This document shows, one piece after another, positions 23,822-33,127 of a stretch of DNA of 64,000 nucleotides (its first letter is position 1; every line of letters starts with the position of its first letter). Made by a program: the position numbers and the translations under genes. The stretch comes from JAQVIJ01 sp041287365 (GTDB lineage Bacteria > Desulfobacterota > Dissulfuribacteria > Dissulfuribacterales > DYLC01), in the NCBI GenBank assembly GCA_041287365.1, contig JBEULL010000015.1, positions 1 to 64,000 on the forward strand, read 5' to 3'. Below the pieces are notes generated by a model. That model had not been told where the DNA came from and did no database searches. It saw nothing but the letters and a program-made list of their open reading frames with translations.

Positions 23822-25075
23822 TCAGGTAATCCGTCTTTTAATCCCTTTTATCCCTTCCTGTTTGACGATATGCCAACCACGCTTTAGAATGGTTGAAAAT
23901 GTCTTGGGATTACCAACCGCGTGTTTCAGTATGTTTTGGATGGTTTTGGTTCCATTGGGCATGGTATCGCCCAAATATCCAGGTGTCAGACATTGGAACA
24001 TGGCTTCTTTTTGAGATTGTGATGTCTCGGGCTGGAAAAGACTTGGGTATTCTATTTTAGCCTGGGTATTCCACCACTGTAAAAATCCCTGTTCATCAAA
24101 GGGGTCATGGAATGCCTGCTGCAGGTCCGGTCTTTCTCGGTAGACTATGCGCTGTATGGGCTGAATGGGTGTACCGTCCGAAAAGCGTGCAAATGCCCAA
24201 GGGAGCGAGGCAAGCGGATCTTGTCCCAGTTCATGAATTCGTTCCTTATACCACTTTAGCAGCATATTTACCGAATCGTTTGTGCCGATATTCTTCATGA
24301 CCATTATGTCGTGGGCACCGCTATCGAATCCGGTAAAGTGATAGAATCCCAGTGGTTCACCGTTGACAAAAAAGCCAGTTTCAAAGTTGCCTGATATATG
24401 TCGATGGGTGAGATTCCACGATGCTACATTATGCCTTGGAGAACGCATGATGGCAACGCCTTCAAAAAATGCAGGAACCAGATCGATCCATCGTTGATCC
24501 GTGAATAGGCCGTTTTTTATGTCTGCTCTACAGAAATGATATAGTCTGTTTGCCCACCATGTTGCAAATCGTTTGCTTTCTTCATTTATTTTTATACCTA
24601 TAAAGCCCAGGTTATATATGCCATGTTTGAGACTGCATATCTCATTATCCATTACAGCATGAATATCATCTTCTGGTTCAGTTAGATGAGGAGTAAGTAA
24701 TAATGAACTTTCGTCCAATGCCTTTAAAATATCATCCAATTTGGAAAAGGCTACCGTATCCGGATCCATATAGATAATCTTGCTTGCCTCTGGTAATTCC
24801 ATGAACCTTAGCATGGCGAAGGGCTTTATGGCTGTGGAAAGCTCCACAATGTTGTGACAGAATGCCCATCCCAGCCAATGGGGTATATTGAGTTTAGCTA
24901 CAGGCCAGACATGATCAAATGGTTCTGATGAGATATCTATGTGTTCCGGCAGTTCATCTGCTAAAGCTAAATGTAGCACCCAATCCGGATGATATTTTCG
25001 AATGGATTGGAATAACAAACGAACCTTTGGAATGTAATTGCAAGCAGCACAAGTAAAAAGATGAATCTGTTCCAT
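23822..25075 (-). CDS. Glycosyltransferase, GT8-like (GT-A fold)
   Basis: A 417-residue protein. The first 270 residues look like a GT-A nucleotide-sugar transferase: FTCAACNYIPKVRLLFQSIRKYHPDW opening, KPFAMLRFM, then IIYMDPDTVAF with a DxD metal motif, NLGFIGIK, and HRHISGNFETGFFVNGEPLGFYHFTGFDSG near the end of the fold. The C-terminal 140 residues are unassigned. No signal or membrane segment is seen. It lies immediately after the GT4 gene (no gap) and would add a sugar to the exported glycan. Donor and acceptor are unknown. Confidence 0.8.
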   Translation of the reverse strand: MEQIHLFTCAACNYIPKVRLLFQSIRKYHPDWVLHLALADELPEHIDISSEPFDHVWPVAKLNIPHWLGWAFCHNIVELSTAIKPFAMLRFMELPEASKIIYMDPDTVAFSKLDDILKALDESSLLLTPHLTEPEDDIHAVMDNEICSLKHGIYNLGFIGIKINEESKRFATWWANRLYHFCRADIKNGLFTDQRWIDLVPAFFEGVAIMRSPRHNVASWNLTHRHISGNFETGFFVNGEPLGFYHFTGFDSGAHDIMVMKNIGTNDSVNMLLKWYKERIHELGQDPLASLPWAFARFSDGTPIQPIQRIVYRERPDLQQAFHDPFDEQGFLQWWNTQAKIEYPSLFQPETSQSQKEAMFQCLTPGYLGDTMPNGTKTIQNILKHAVGNPKTFSTILKRGWHIVKQEGIKGIKRRIT

Positions 25076-26692
25076 TTATAATTGCCTTATGGTTTCATAG
25101 AATTTTTGGATATGTGTCAAAATGGCTTCAGGAGAGATACCGTAAGGAATCACATAACCTTTTGCATATTGTTTGATTCGTTCGCCTTGAGCACCAATAT
25201 CAAATGAAAGTAATGGCACCCCAAGCAGTATGAGTTCCTGTGTTACATATGAAAATGTCTCTGGGCATATGGATGGTAGAAAGAATATATTTGCTCCTGT
25301 TTTTTCTATGAAGGTTGATAATTCATTTGTTTTATAAGGGCCTGTAATTGACACTATATTTTGTTCGCATGCTAATTCGATTGTGCCTATTATTGATATT
25401 TTAACTGGTAGTTTTTTATTTTTTATTACATCTGCCAATGCCTGAACTATTTTGGCACCTTTATGGACATTGATATGTCCCACAATGCCTATGTTCAATT
25501 GAGCATAGTAATTAATTTTTGGATATGAACATGGTTTTGATACTTCATGTGGTTCTATACTGAATTTATCATCCGTTAAAAATGGATAAACTTTTTGCAA
25601 GATAGTCTTTGAAGAATTAGAAAAACATACTATTTTATTTGCCAATTCCAAACAATCATGCCAATTTTTACGCCATAAAACAATATCTCCGTGTTCAAAT
25701 AAAGTGATAAACCCTTCTTTGTTTTGTGTAAGACAGTTTTGACAGGTCTTGATGTTTGGTATATCGCAATAATTACCCTGATAATCCAATAAAAATTGAG
25801 ATGGACATACCATAAAATAGTCATTGATTGCTATGGTCAACGGTATCCCATATGCTTTAACTATGTTTGTTAAAATTATAGGTATTGTTTCTGGTTTTTC
25901 GAATGAGACAGCAGTATTATAGAATAGTTCCGATAATTCTATTTTGTTCGCCAATTCAAACAAAATATCTAATGTGTCCAAGGCATATCGTTTTCTTTCC
26001 TCATCAATTTGTAATTCTATAACATACTGTAATGATAATACATGATAAGTTAATAATAATACTGCACTATTATCGTTTCGATATTTTTGTGCTATATGTT
26101 CTCTATATTTATTAGCACCTCCACCAAGATCATGATCTATTATAATTACAACTTTTTTGATATTATTGTTTCTTATTTTTAAGATAATGTCTTCCTGTGG
26201 ATTGTCTATTTTTTGTGGCATTGTAGTTAGATATCTTTTTACTTTTTCTATGATATTTCGTAAGCCAATTCCTTGTTTTAATAAAGCGATAAATCGTTTT
26301 ATTAAAATTCCATATATATTCTTTTGTATATTCAATAAACGATTTGGATTAGATGTATCATCAAGATATTGTATTGGAACAGTTAATTTATTAATTTGAT
26401 TATCATCGGTTATAATTTCCAATTGTGCCGTAGAATTATTAATTTTTTTATATCCACCATATACGATAAATCCTGCTGATTTTGCATTTTCTATATCAAA
26501 GAAATTTTTGGCAACATCTTCTCGATTTTTTCCATGAGTTACTGGTATGCGTTGAATTATACCATTATCAGATTCCAATAATAATGTGACTTGAGATATC
26601 TTTAGTTCCGGATGAAATATCCAGCCAAAGCCAAATATACTGTTGCGACGCGCTATTAAGGCATCTATGCCATATTTAAATAATTCTTTCAT
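25076..26692 (-). CDS. Glycosyltransferase, GT4-like (GT-B fold)
   Basis: A 538-residue protein. The C-terminal half shows GT-B features: IGIVGHINVHKGAKIVQALADVI, SIIGTIEL, ITGPYKTNELSTFIEKTGANIFFLPS, then ICPETFSYVTQELILLGVPLLSFDIGAQGE, where the Glu of the E-x7-E-like motif binds the nucleotide sugar. A cysteine pair CQNC sits near residue 310 and could bind metal. The N-terminal 190 residues are unassigned. The coding sequence is much more AT-rich than its neighbours, suggesting separate acquisition. It is one of at least three transferases in the locus; linkage is unknown. Confidence 0.78.
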   Translation of the reverse strand: MKELFKYGIDALIARRNSIFGFGWIFHPELKISQVTLLLESDNGIIQRIPVTHGKNREDVAKNFFDIENAKSAGFIVYGGYKKINNSTAQLEIITDDNQINKLTVPIQYLDDTSNPNRLLNIQKNIYGILIKRFIALLKQGIGLRNIIEKVKRYLTTMPQKIDNPQEDIILKIRNNNIKKVVIIIDHDLGGGANKYREHIAQKYRNDNSAVLLLTYHVLSLQYVIELQIDEERKRYALDTLDILFELANKIELSELFYNTAVSFEKPETIPIILTNIVKAYGIPLTIAINDYFMVCPSQFLLDYQGNYCDIPNIKTCQNCLTQNKEGFITLFEHGDIVLWRKNWHDCLELANKIVCFSNSSKTILQKVYPFLTDDKFSIEPHEVSKPCSYPKINYYAQLNIGIVGHINVHKGAKIVQALADVIKNKKLPVKISIIGTIELACEQNIVSITGPYKTNELSTFIEKTGANIFFLPSICPETFSYVTQELILLGVPLLSFDIGAQGERIKQYAKGYVIPYGISPEAILTHIQKFYETIRQL

Positions 26693-26698
26693 TTTTGC

Positions 26699-29398
26699 TT
26701 ATGGATTATTTTTAATAATATTAAGCTTTGTGCAGATTTTCCAAATTGTATGTTGTTTTATATTTTGTAGTTCTATTTGCAATTTTTCAATTGTATTTAA
26801 GCGTTCTATGGCCAAAGCTTCAGCATTGTTGTATGCATTTTGGATTTCCTGTAGTTGCTTTAACCGTTCTATAGCTAATTTTTCAGCGTATTTGAGAGCA
26901 TTTTGGATTTCCTGTAGTAAATTTGACCTTTCTTCTACTAATCTTTCAGCATAGTTAAGGGCATCTTCAGTCTGCTTTAATTGTCTATTCAAAATCTTTA
27001 TGGTTTCGAGGCGATCTGTTGCCAACTCTTCGGCTGTCTTCAACGCTGCCTCTGTCTTTTGCACCTGCACCTGAAGACGATTCTTTTCCTGAATGATATC
27101 AAAAATGGATTTAGGGGCAAAGGGATATTGGTGTGTTGCAGCTCGTTGACCATCTTCTACGGTTTGCACACTCAATCCAGCGGCCTCTGCACTGAGTGGA
27201 AAGAGGCGTTCGATGGTGTGTGCCAATGTTCCCTCTTTTTGTCCAGCTTCTTTCTCGAAGTCAGTCAATTTAATCCCTAATTTCAAAAGCGGCAACATGG
27301 CAGCAGGTCTGAACCAGAACATGGAGCCAGCAAAAAAGTTCCAATCCCTTTGGGAGGCGCCAGGGCAGAGCCTTTCTGCTATGTCCAAAAGGCGTGTTAT
27401 GTTTGCATCTGGATAGATGGAGCAGGATATGCAGTGCATTTTGGGCCCCAATATGCCCAATTCTGAATACGCCTGAAAGCATTTTACTATATCTTCTATG
27501 ATAGCTCTGTTGCCTAAAAGGCTATTGAGTATATCTTTACGCCACGCTGGGCCGTTTACAGCCTCGTGTGATTTTTTGGTGTGGATTTTACATACACAGG
27601 TGTAGTTTTTTTGTATGAGTTCAGGAAGAATGGTGAGAAAAGGCAGGATATCCCTGCCCCGATTTTCCAGCGGCCTCAATCGGGCATCAGGATAATCGTT
27701 TCGAATCAGCGGCTCAAGTTTCGATGCCTTTTCAAGAGGAAATGTTATAAAAAGATCAAATGGGAACGGAATATTTTGCAGATAGGTTCTGATCTCAGGC
27801 CAGAGATCCTCATAAAACAGGTGAAGCACCACTGCAATCCCTGGTGGGTAGCTGCTTTGGTGCCTGGCTGTGAGGTGCTCCCTGGCCATCTGAATGAGCC
27901 ATGGATTTATATGCTGGCTACCTATACGGGCTAATACATAATCCAAGACTTCATCGGACCACAGCGTCTTCCATTTTCTGAAGATGCGCTGCTCCGCCTC
28001 CTGTCTTTTCGGGTTATCGGACCGAATGCCAGCGCCAGATATCTCAGTTATGCGATAACAGGCGGTAATCTTTGGTATAAATAGAAAATCAGTATGTTGA
28101 CTGGCTTGAATCCAGAAGTCCCAGTCCTCATAGAGATCAAAAGCCTCATCCATTTTACAGCCGGCCCCAAGTAGCTCCCTTGAGAACATGGCTGCATGTA
28201 TGGGGATATAGTTTCCTGCCAAGAGTAAAATGGAGTCAAATGGTGTGATGAAAAGCTGTTTTAGTTTATTCCTGACCGAATCGATGCCTTGAATGCCGGT
28301 ATAGGCGGCTTTATATGCCGGTTTTGCCTTTAATGTCGTAACAAGGGTGTGAATGTGATTCGGCAGGAACATGTCATCATCATCCAGAAAGATGAGAAAA
28401 TCTCCGCCGGCATGTTTTAAGGCGATGTTAGCAGCCCGACTGCGTCGAAGCTGTGTATCGGAATCCACAAAGATAAGTGGAAATCTGCCACACCTGTCAG
28501 GGAGTGCCGAGTGGCCCTTGCCTCTGGCATTTACCACTATCACCTCAATATTAGGATAGGTCTGAAGGCTGATGCTGTCCAGGGCTTCTTTCAGCTCAGG
28601 CCGATCCATGCTGCGCACCAAGACCGATACCTTGGGCATATCAGGGCCTATTAGGGGGACTGGAAGGGAGATTTCGGTTTGTTTTTTGTATTCAGATGCG
28701 TAGATGCCCAGAAAGTCCTCATCGAATCTCGCGGATTCGATAAGGCAGTACGCCTCTGCATAGGTGATAGTTTTTCCCAGGGTATATGTACGATAGCGAT
28801 TCAGGCCAGTTATATGGTCATGATAGTCTTGAATCTTTAGCTGGGACTGAAAACATGCCATGGCCTGCTGTTTGAGTCCCCAGACAGGTGTGATATTCAC
28901 CAGGGTGTTGGGCCTCATGGGCATCCCCACCTCATACATGGCCACACGTATCTCTGCATTTAGTCTGCGCACCGCCTCCAGTGCCGACATGGCAAGTGAT
29001 CTGTGATCCGGGTGCATCTCCAGAATGGATGGGATGTAGATGAGATCGGCCCCTGTCTTTTTTATGGCATCTTCGATTCGTACTATGAGTTCTTCGCAAT
29101 AACAAATGGCCCTGTCTTCATAATCCCAGAACTGGGGCTCACCATAACCCAGAATGGCGGCTGCCTTTCGGCTCTCCTCTTGCCGTATCGCGATGAGCTT
29201 GCTGCGTTCAGAAGGATTTTGCGTCCCATAGGCACCATCGGAGACTATAATCACCTGGCTCGGAATGTCATGTTTTACGGAGCACGCAAGGGCACCACCA
29301 CAGCCGAAGACCTCATCATCCGGATGGGGCGCAAGTACCAGCACGGAGCGTGCCGGTATGTATTCAATGGCAGCATATGGCATCAGAAGGGCTTCCAA
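26699..29398 (-). CDS. PIG-L deacetylase / GT2 glycosyltransferase / RgpF-like fusion with coiled-coil tail
   Basis: An 899-residue multidomain protein. Residues about 15-225 are a PIG-L-type N-acetyl-sugar deacetylase (LVLAPHPDDEVFGCGG, then MHPDHR for zinc). About 255-450 is a GT2 transferase (KVSVLVRSMDRPELKEALDSI, IFLDDDDMF, DLYEDWDFW). About 525-770 resembles the rhamnan-synthesis RgpF domain (AVVLHLFYEDLWPEI, ENRGRDILPFL, KIHTKKS). About 785-890 is a coiled coil of 21-residue repeats ending TIWKICTKL. The start is TTG 29398 with GGAGA upstream; ATG 29383 is an alternative. Together it could deacetylate and extend a surface glycan; substrates are inferred only. Confidence 0.85.
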   Translation of the reverse strand: MEALLMPYAAIEYIPARSVLVLAPHPDDEVFGCGGALACSVKHDIPSQVIIVSDGAYGTQNPSERSKLIAIRQEESRKAAAILGYGEPQFWDYEDRAICYCEELIVRIEDAIKKTGADLIYIPSILEMHPDHRSLAMSALEAVRRLNAEIRVAMYEVGMPMRPNTLVNITPVWGLKQQAMACFQSQLKIQDYHDHITGLNRYRTYTLGKTITYAEAYCLIESARFDEDFLGIYASEYKKQTEISLPVPLIGPDMPKVSVLVRSMDRPELKEALDSISLQTYPNIEVIVVNARGKGHSALPDRCGRFPLIFVDSDTQLRRSRAANIALKHAGGDFLIFLDDDDMFLPNHIHTLVTTLKAKPAYKAAYTGIQGIDSVRNKLKQLFITPFDSILLLAGNYIPIHAAMFSRELLGAGCKMDEAFDLYEDWDFWIQASQHTDFLFIPKITACYRITEISGAGIRSDNPKRQEAEQRIFRKWKTLWSDEVLDYVLARIGSQHINPWLIQMAREHLTARHQSSYPPGIAVVLHLFYEDLWPEIRTYLQNIPFPFDLFITFPLEKASKLEPLIRNDYPDARLRPLENRGRDILPFLTILPELIQKNYTCVCKIHTKKSHEAVNGPAWRKDILNSLLGNRAIIEDIVKCFQAYSELGILGPKMHCISCSIYPDANITRLLDIAERLCPGASQRDWNFFAGSMFWFRPAAMLPLLKLGIKLTDFEKEAGQKEGTLAHTIERLFPLSAEAAGLSVQTVEDGQRAATHQYPFAPKSIFDIIQEKNRLQVQVQKTEAALKTAEELATDRLETIKILNRQLKQTEDALNYAERLVEERSNLLQEIQNALKYAEKLAIERLKQLQEIQNAYNNAEALAIERLNTIEKLQIELQNIKQHTIWKICTKLNIIKNNP
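26774..27065. repeat. 63-base tandem repeats encoding a coiled coil
   Basis: Within the 3' end of the 899-codon gene, the 20-base core GCATTTTGGATTTCCTGTAG occurs at 26835 and again exactly 63 bases later at 26898, with flanking similarity (TTTCAGC before, ACC/TTCT after); weaker copies extend both ways. Each 63 bases encodes 21 residues, three heptads, of the form QNALKYAEKLAIERLKQLQE. Confidence 0.75.
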
Positions 29399-29401
29399 GG
29401 G

Positions 29402-30391
29402 TCATCTCCAGTCCGTATCTCCTGACATGAGCCACCATTTGCCCTGGAGTTCTTCGGGTTTTGGGCAGGGTGTGTGAGTGATGCATGGGATGGTCACCTG
29501 AATATCGGTGATCTTTGCATTCGCTGCTATCTTTTCCACCATAGCATCACTCATCCAGCTGAAAAGGGATAGCCCATTTTGAGTGGAGATAATATGGCGG
29601 GCAATCTCTATTATAAGCGGCATGTTTTTCAGGTGTGATAGAATATCCATGAGTTCGAATGTGTTGTCTGAATGTTGACGCAATACCAGCATCCCCTTTT
29701 TTTGTCTGGTGATGCGATCATATACATAATATATTTTATAATGATGAAGGGGATGTTGTAAATAACGGTGTATCATGTATGTTCCTGTTCTTTCACCCAC
29801 CAAGAAGGATGTGAGAGAGTCTTTTATGGTTTTCCAGAGGTTGTCTGCTATCTCCATGATGGTGTGATGGTCAGTTAACTCTCTGTAGCCATGTAATTTG
29901 GAAGGGTTGGTGGCAAGAGGCTCCCATCTCACATCGAACATCTTTCCTGCCCTGCCATAAAGTCCTAAAATCACCCCTAAGCGGGTGTGGCGTTCGTTGG
30001 GAAACCCGAAGGCCTGGAGAAATGGTTTGTTATATCCGACATATTCTTCTAAAAATCGGCTTGCCATCTGATAGAAGACTCCTTGTCTTCCATGGGCAGC
30101 ACGTTCTTTGGGATGGACCATTACATCTGTGATCTGAAGTAGTTGCATTCTTTGTTTATTGTGGTGTATTGTACGGGGGACGCCGGCATAATGGCCTATT
30201 GCCTGATCATCCTTGCGAGCGGTTACAGCATATTGTGGCCTACTACCATATTTCCAGTACCAGAGTTCATGAGAGAAGGGTTGTTGAAAAGAGGCCGCAA
30301 AGAGTTGAGCAATAGATGAAAGGTCGGGTGGTTGTGAATCCGCTGTTCCAAATTCTATGGTTATCTTGCCGAATGTGTTGGATTGTTTCAT
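29402..30391 (-). CDS. GNAT-family acyltransferase
   Basis: A 329-residue protein that looks like a GNAT N-acyltransferase of the type found in polysaccharide loci: HELWYWKYGSRPQYAVTARKDDQAIGHYAG early, LLQITDVMVHPKERAAHGRQGVFYQM (the acetyl-CoA-binding strand and loop), LQAFGFPNERH, and a C-terminal KWWLMSGDTDWR, a common ending in this subgroup. It could re-acylate an amino sugar exposed by the PIG-L domain of the next gene, which begins three bases after its stop. The acyl donor and acceptor are inferred. Confidence 0.75.
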   Translation of the reverse strand: MKQSNTFGKITIEFGTADSQPPDLSSIAQLFAASFQQPFSHELWYWKYGSRPQYAVTARKDDQAIGHYAGVPRTIHHNKQRMQLLQITDVMVHPKERAAHGRQGVFYQMASRFLEEYVGYNKPFLQAFGFPNERHTRLGVILGLYGRAGKMFDVRWEPLATNPSKLHGYRELTDHHTIMEIADNLWKTIKDSLTSFLVGERTGTYMIHRYLQHPLHHYKIYYVYDRITRQKKGMLVLRQHSDNTFELMDILSHLKNMPLIIEIARHIISTQNGLSLFSWMSDAMVEKIAANAKITDIQVTIPCITHTPCPKPEELQGKWWLMSGDTDWR

Positions 30392-30392
30392 A

Positions 30393-31292
30393 TTATTTAG
30401 CCTGCATTTGATTCAAGCACAACCAGCCCATCCAGCATGCAGGATTTTTGAGAATAGTCTTTTCAGCAGTCGAAAAGATGCGTTGCATGACTTCCTGAAG
30501 GGTACCGGATGTATCTATTTCATTCACATCCACTTCATATAATGAAGTTATTGAAGGCGCCCAGGGGATGGCCACGATGAGCGGGAGGCGGAATTCCTGT
30601 GCCAACTTCGCAGCCCCAACAGGCACCCAGATGGGCTGATCAAATAAGGCAATGATTGCCCCTCGGTCTTTGTAGCCTGGTGTATCAGGGGCAAGGAACA
30701 GGCTGTGTCCTTGTTCAATGACCTTTCGTGCACTTGATATATCTGCTGGAATCAGTGGTTGCCAATTTTTCCATTGCATGATCATGCGGATTCCATTTTC
30801 GTGCAATGGATTTGTGCCATCCGGCATAACATCGGGTATAACTGCCACCATAAAATGGGTATCAATCCCTTTTAGATACAACAGGCTTCCCATTGTAAAT
30901 AGATTTGCAGAGTGTAATGTGCAAATGATCATCTGCCTGTGCTTTGACACTTTTTCTAATAAAGATGTCTGTGCCTGTAAATTAAACGATGCAGTTATAT
31001 AGCTCATTTTACGAGATTTGATCCAATTATTTTCCAATACATAGCGACTTTCAAACCGTAAAAAATCCACTATGATTTTCTGAGCCTTTTTTTGAGGTAT
31101 ATTGCAATATCTTTGTAGATTTTGAACTGCAGTTAATAATACTCCTGGATATGCTGTTGCAGCACTATATGCCTGCCAGTTTCTAAACCAACTACCTGTT
31201 AGGGATAATAATTTATAGCAATTTGGTGGTGGTATCAGAGCAGCAACTTTTAGAATATATTCAAAATAAAAGCGAAGTAATTGATCTGTCAT
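30393..31292 (-). CDS. LpxL/HtrB-like lysophospholipid acyltransferase, altered catalytic motif
   Basis: A 299-residue protein resembling lipid A late acyltransferases: an N-terminal membrane-anchoring region, NWIKSRKMSYITASF, the HxxNxx site at LHSANLFTMG, then AVIPDVMPDGTNPLHENGIRMI, SLFLAPDTPGYKDRGAIIALFDQPIWVPVGAAKLA and the closing NPACWMGWLCLN. In active LpxL proteins His is followed by a Glu/Asp five residues later (HxGNWE); here that position is Phe. The protein may be inactive, use another residue, or have a different role. It is embedded in the glycan locus, suggesting acylation of a glycolipid. Confidence 0.75.
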   Translation of the reverse strand: MTDQLLRFYFEYILKVAALIPPPNCYKLLSLTGSWFRNWQAYSAATAYPGVLLTAVQNLQRYCNIPQKKAQKIIVDFLRFESRYVLENNWIKSRKMSYITASFNLQAQTSLLEKVSKHRQMIICTLHSANLFTMGSLLYLKGIDTHFMVAVIPDVMPDGTNPLHENGIRMIMQWKNWQPLIPADISSARKVIEQGHSLFLAPDTPGYKDRGAIIALFDQPIWVPVGAAKLAQEFRLPLIVAIPWAPSITSLYEVDVNEIDTSGTLQEVMQRIFSTAEKTILKNPACWMGWLCLNQMQAK

Positions 31293-31294
31293 GT

Positions 31295-32194
31295 TTATAG
31301 AAAATTCAAGAAGCGTTTGAAAATTTTAGCATTTATGTGAGACATCTTTAATATTATTTTTGCTATAAATAATGTAATTAGACGCAATGGATTAGAGATA
31401 ATAGAAAATGAATCAGCATATTTGCCACAGAGCATCAGGCATGTACTATACAGCAATTGATTTTTTTCATTCTTGTCTAAAAGATATGCCATTTTTGCGT
31501 GAAACAATGCATGTTCAGGTTCTGCCATCCAATAGAGCAGGTTTTTGGCGAAGTGATAGTGCCGCATGGCCTGGGACTTTGTATTCCATTTTGTGGAATC
31601 GAGGGCCTCTGTAACCCGATACCTGAAGGTATTATGCCATATCTTTTGCACGCAGGGAATGTTTCGAAACTGGCACTCCGCCCTCAAAAATAATTCCTTT
31701 GATGACCAAACTGGAGGTAATGCAAAGTTCAAAAATGGTGATTCGAGCCAGGTGATCGGCTCAAATATCAGTGTGCCATTCTGTTCGTCTATGAGCCAGC
31801 GATGTGTGGGATGACCTGCATAGTATTCCGTCCATTTGCGGGGGGTCTCAATAAACCCCTTTTGGGCCACTCGCATCAGCTCATCGCATGCCCTGGCCGG
31901 ATTTAAAACGTGTTCCAAAACATGAATGCAGATGACCCAGTCAAAACTCTTGTCTTTGAAGGGCAGGGCAGTGACATCGCCCTGAACATAGATTTTATTG
32001 GAATCAAGCCGCATGGCATGGCCGTCCCTGTGTTCACCCGAGTGAAAATCGATGTCAACCACCACATCGGTCCGTAAAAATGGATTGTGACCCCCTCCTA
32101 TCTCAAGAACGCGATCATGGGGTTGTATGCCAAGGGCTTCACAGAGGGTATGGGCATCCCACGTGGGTATTGGTTTTGATTGGCCAATTTCCAT
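31295..32194 (-). CDS. Class I SAM-dependent methyltransferase
   Basis: A 299-residue protein with a Rossmann methyltransferase domain (residues about 15-150): DRVLEIGGGHNPFL (motif I), VVVDID (motif II acidic end), YVQGDVTALPFKDKSFDWVICIHVLEHVLNPARACDELMRVA (motifs III-IV region of Methyltransf_11). GFIETPRKWTEYYAGHPTHRWLID follows. The C-terminal 120 residues are helical and unassigned. It lies three bases after the radical SAM gene. It could methylate a sugar or chain end in the exported glycan, as some Wzm/Wzt systems need for chain capping; this is inference. Confidence 0.8.
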   Translation of the reverse strand: MEIGQSKPIPTWDAHTLCEALGIQPHDRVLEIGGGHNPFLRTDVVVDIDFHSGEHRDGHAMRLDSNKIYVQGDVTALPFKDKSFDWVICIHVLEHVLNPARACDELMRVAQKGFIETPRKWTEYYAGHPTHRWLIDEQNGTLIFEPITWLESPFLNFALPPVWSSKELFLRAECQFRNIPCVQKIWHNTFRYRVTEALDSTKWNTKSQAMRHYHFAKNLLYWMAEPEHALFHAKMAYLLDKNEKNQLLYSTCLMLCGKYADSFSIISNPLRLITLFIAKIILKMSHINAKIFKRFLNFL

Positions 32195-32197
32195 GGG

Positions 32198-33127
32198 CTA
32201 TAGTTTATGATATTCCAGCCCAGAGGCCTTCTTGATGATCTTGGCATGGGGAAACCTTTCTTCTTCCTCGATACCATGTACATCTGCCCAGGTATCACAG
32301 TCCTTGCATAGAGGAACTTCACCCTGCTGGCCCTTCTGATGCAGGGTGCGAATTTCTGTTATGCGACGATTGTTCCAGATGGATATCAGGCTATCCTGTG
32401 CAACATCACCAAGACACTCCTCTATATCGAAATCCTCGCAGCAAAGCCCGACCCTTCCATCCCATGCCACAACCATCTGTGACCACAAAAAGGCGCAGGG
32501 CTCCTTGGGCCTCGTCATCCCTGGCCAACGTTTGCTGGATGGAGGATTTCGATAATATGAAAGCATCACCGTATTCACAAGGGGAAGCCATTTTTTCACG
32601 AATTCCTCTGCCTGATACTTGACTTCGTCGTAGAGGACCATATTCAGGAGGATCTGTGGGCGTTTGTCTGCCCTTTGGGCATTTGTAATGAAATTCAGGA
32701 TATTTTGCTCGATTAGGCGAAGATCTGAACCTTTGCGCACCACGCTATGGGTTTTGGGGTCGATGCCATCCACGCTAAAGGCAATCCAATCGATTCCTGT
32801 GGACAGCAAAAAATCCGTCCAACCGTCGTCCAGCAGCGTTGCATTGGACAAAAAACCCCGTTTGAGGTTGGGGAATTCCCTCGCAAACGCCAGAATTTCC
32901 TTGAGCTGTGGATGTAACAGTGGCTCTCCTCCACCATGAGTAGTGAGATTTATTTCATTGGGCCATGTCCCCAGCTCCGCAATGGCCCTGCGCCAGATAG
33001 CTTCGCTCATAAAGCCATTGGGCCGCTTGGTAAAGGCATTCGGGCCATGCAGGGCACAGCCCTTGCAACGGAGATTGCAACGGGATGTGACCTCCAATAT
33101 GACCTGTTTGGGATATAAAATAGACAT
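32198..33127 (-). CDS. Radical SAM / SPASM-domain protein
   Basis: A 309-residue radical SAM enzyme. The cluster motif SRCNLRCKGCALHG (CxxxCxxC) sits near residue 16, followed by THGGGEPLLHP, LSNATLL and FSVDGIDP. The C-terminal third has GRVGLCCEDFDIEECLGD and CKDCDTW cysteines of a SPASM domain, which bind auxiliary Fe-S clusters and are typical of peptide or carbohydrate modification enzymes. The start is ATG 33127, overlapping the wzt stop (TGATG) with GGAG upstream. No candidate precursor peptide is visible nearby, so a carbohydrate or lipid substrate is at least as likely. Confidence 0.85.
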   Translation of the reverse strand: MSILYPKQVILEVTSRCNLRCKGCALHGPNAFTKRPNGFMSEAIWRRAIAELGTWPNEINLTTHGGGEPLLHPQLKEILAFAREFPNLKRGFLSNATLLDDGWTDFLLSTGIDWIAFSVDGIDPKTHSVVRKGSDLRLIEQNILNFITNAQRADKRPQILLNMVLYDEVKYQAEEFVKKWLPLVNTVMLSYYRNPPSSKRWPGMTRPKEPCAFLWSQMVVAWDGRVGLCCEDFDIEECLGDVAQDSLISIWNNRRITEIRTLHQKGQQGEVPLCKDCDTWADVHGIEEEERFPHAKIIKKASGLEYHKL

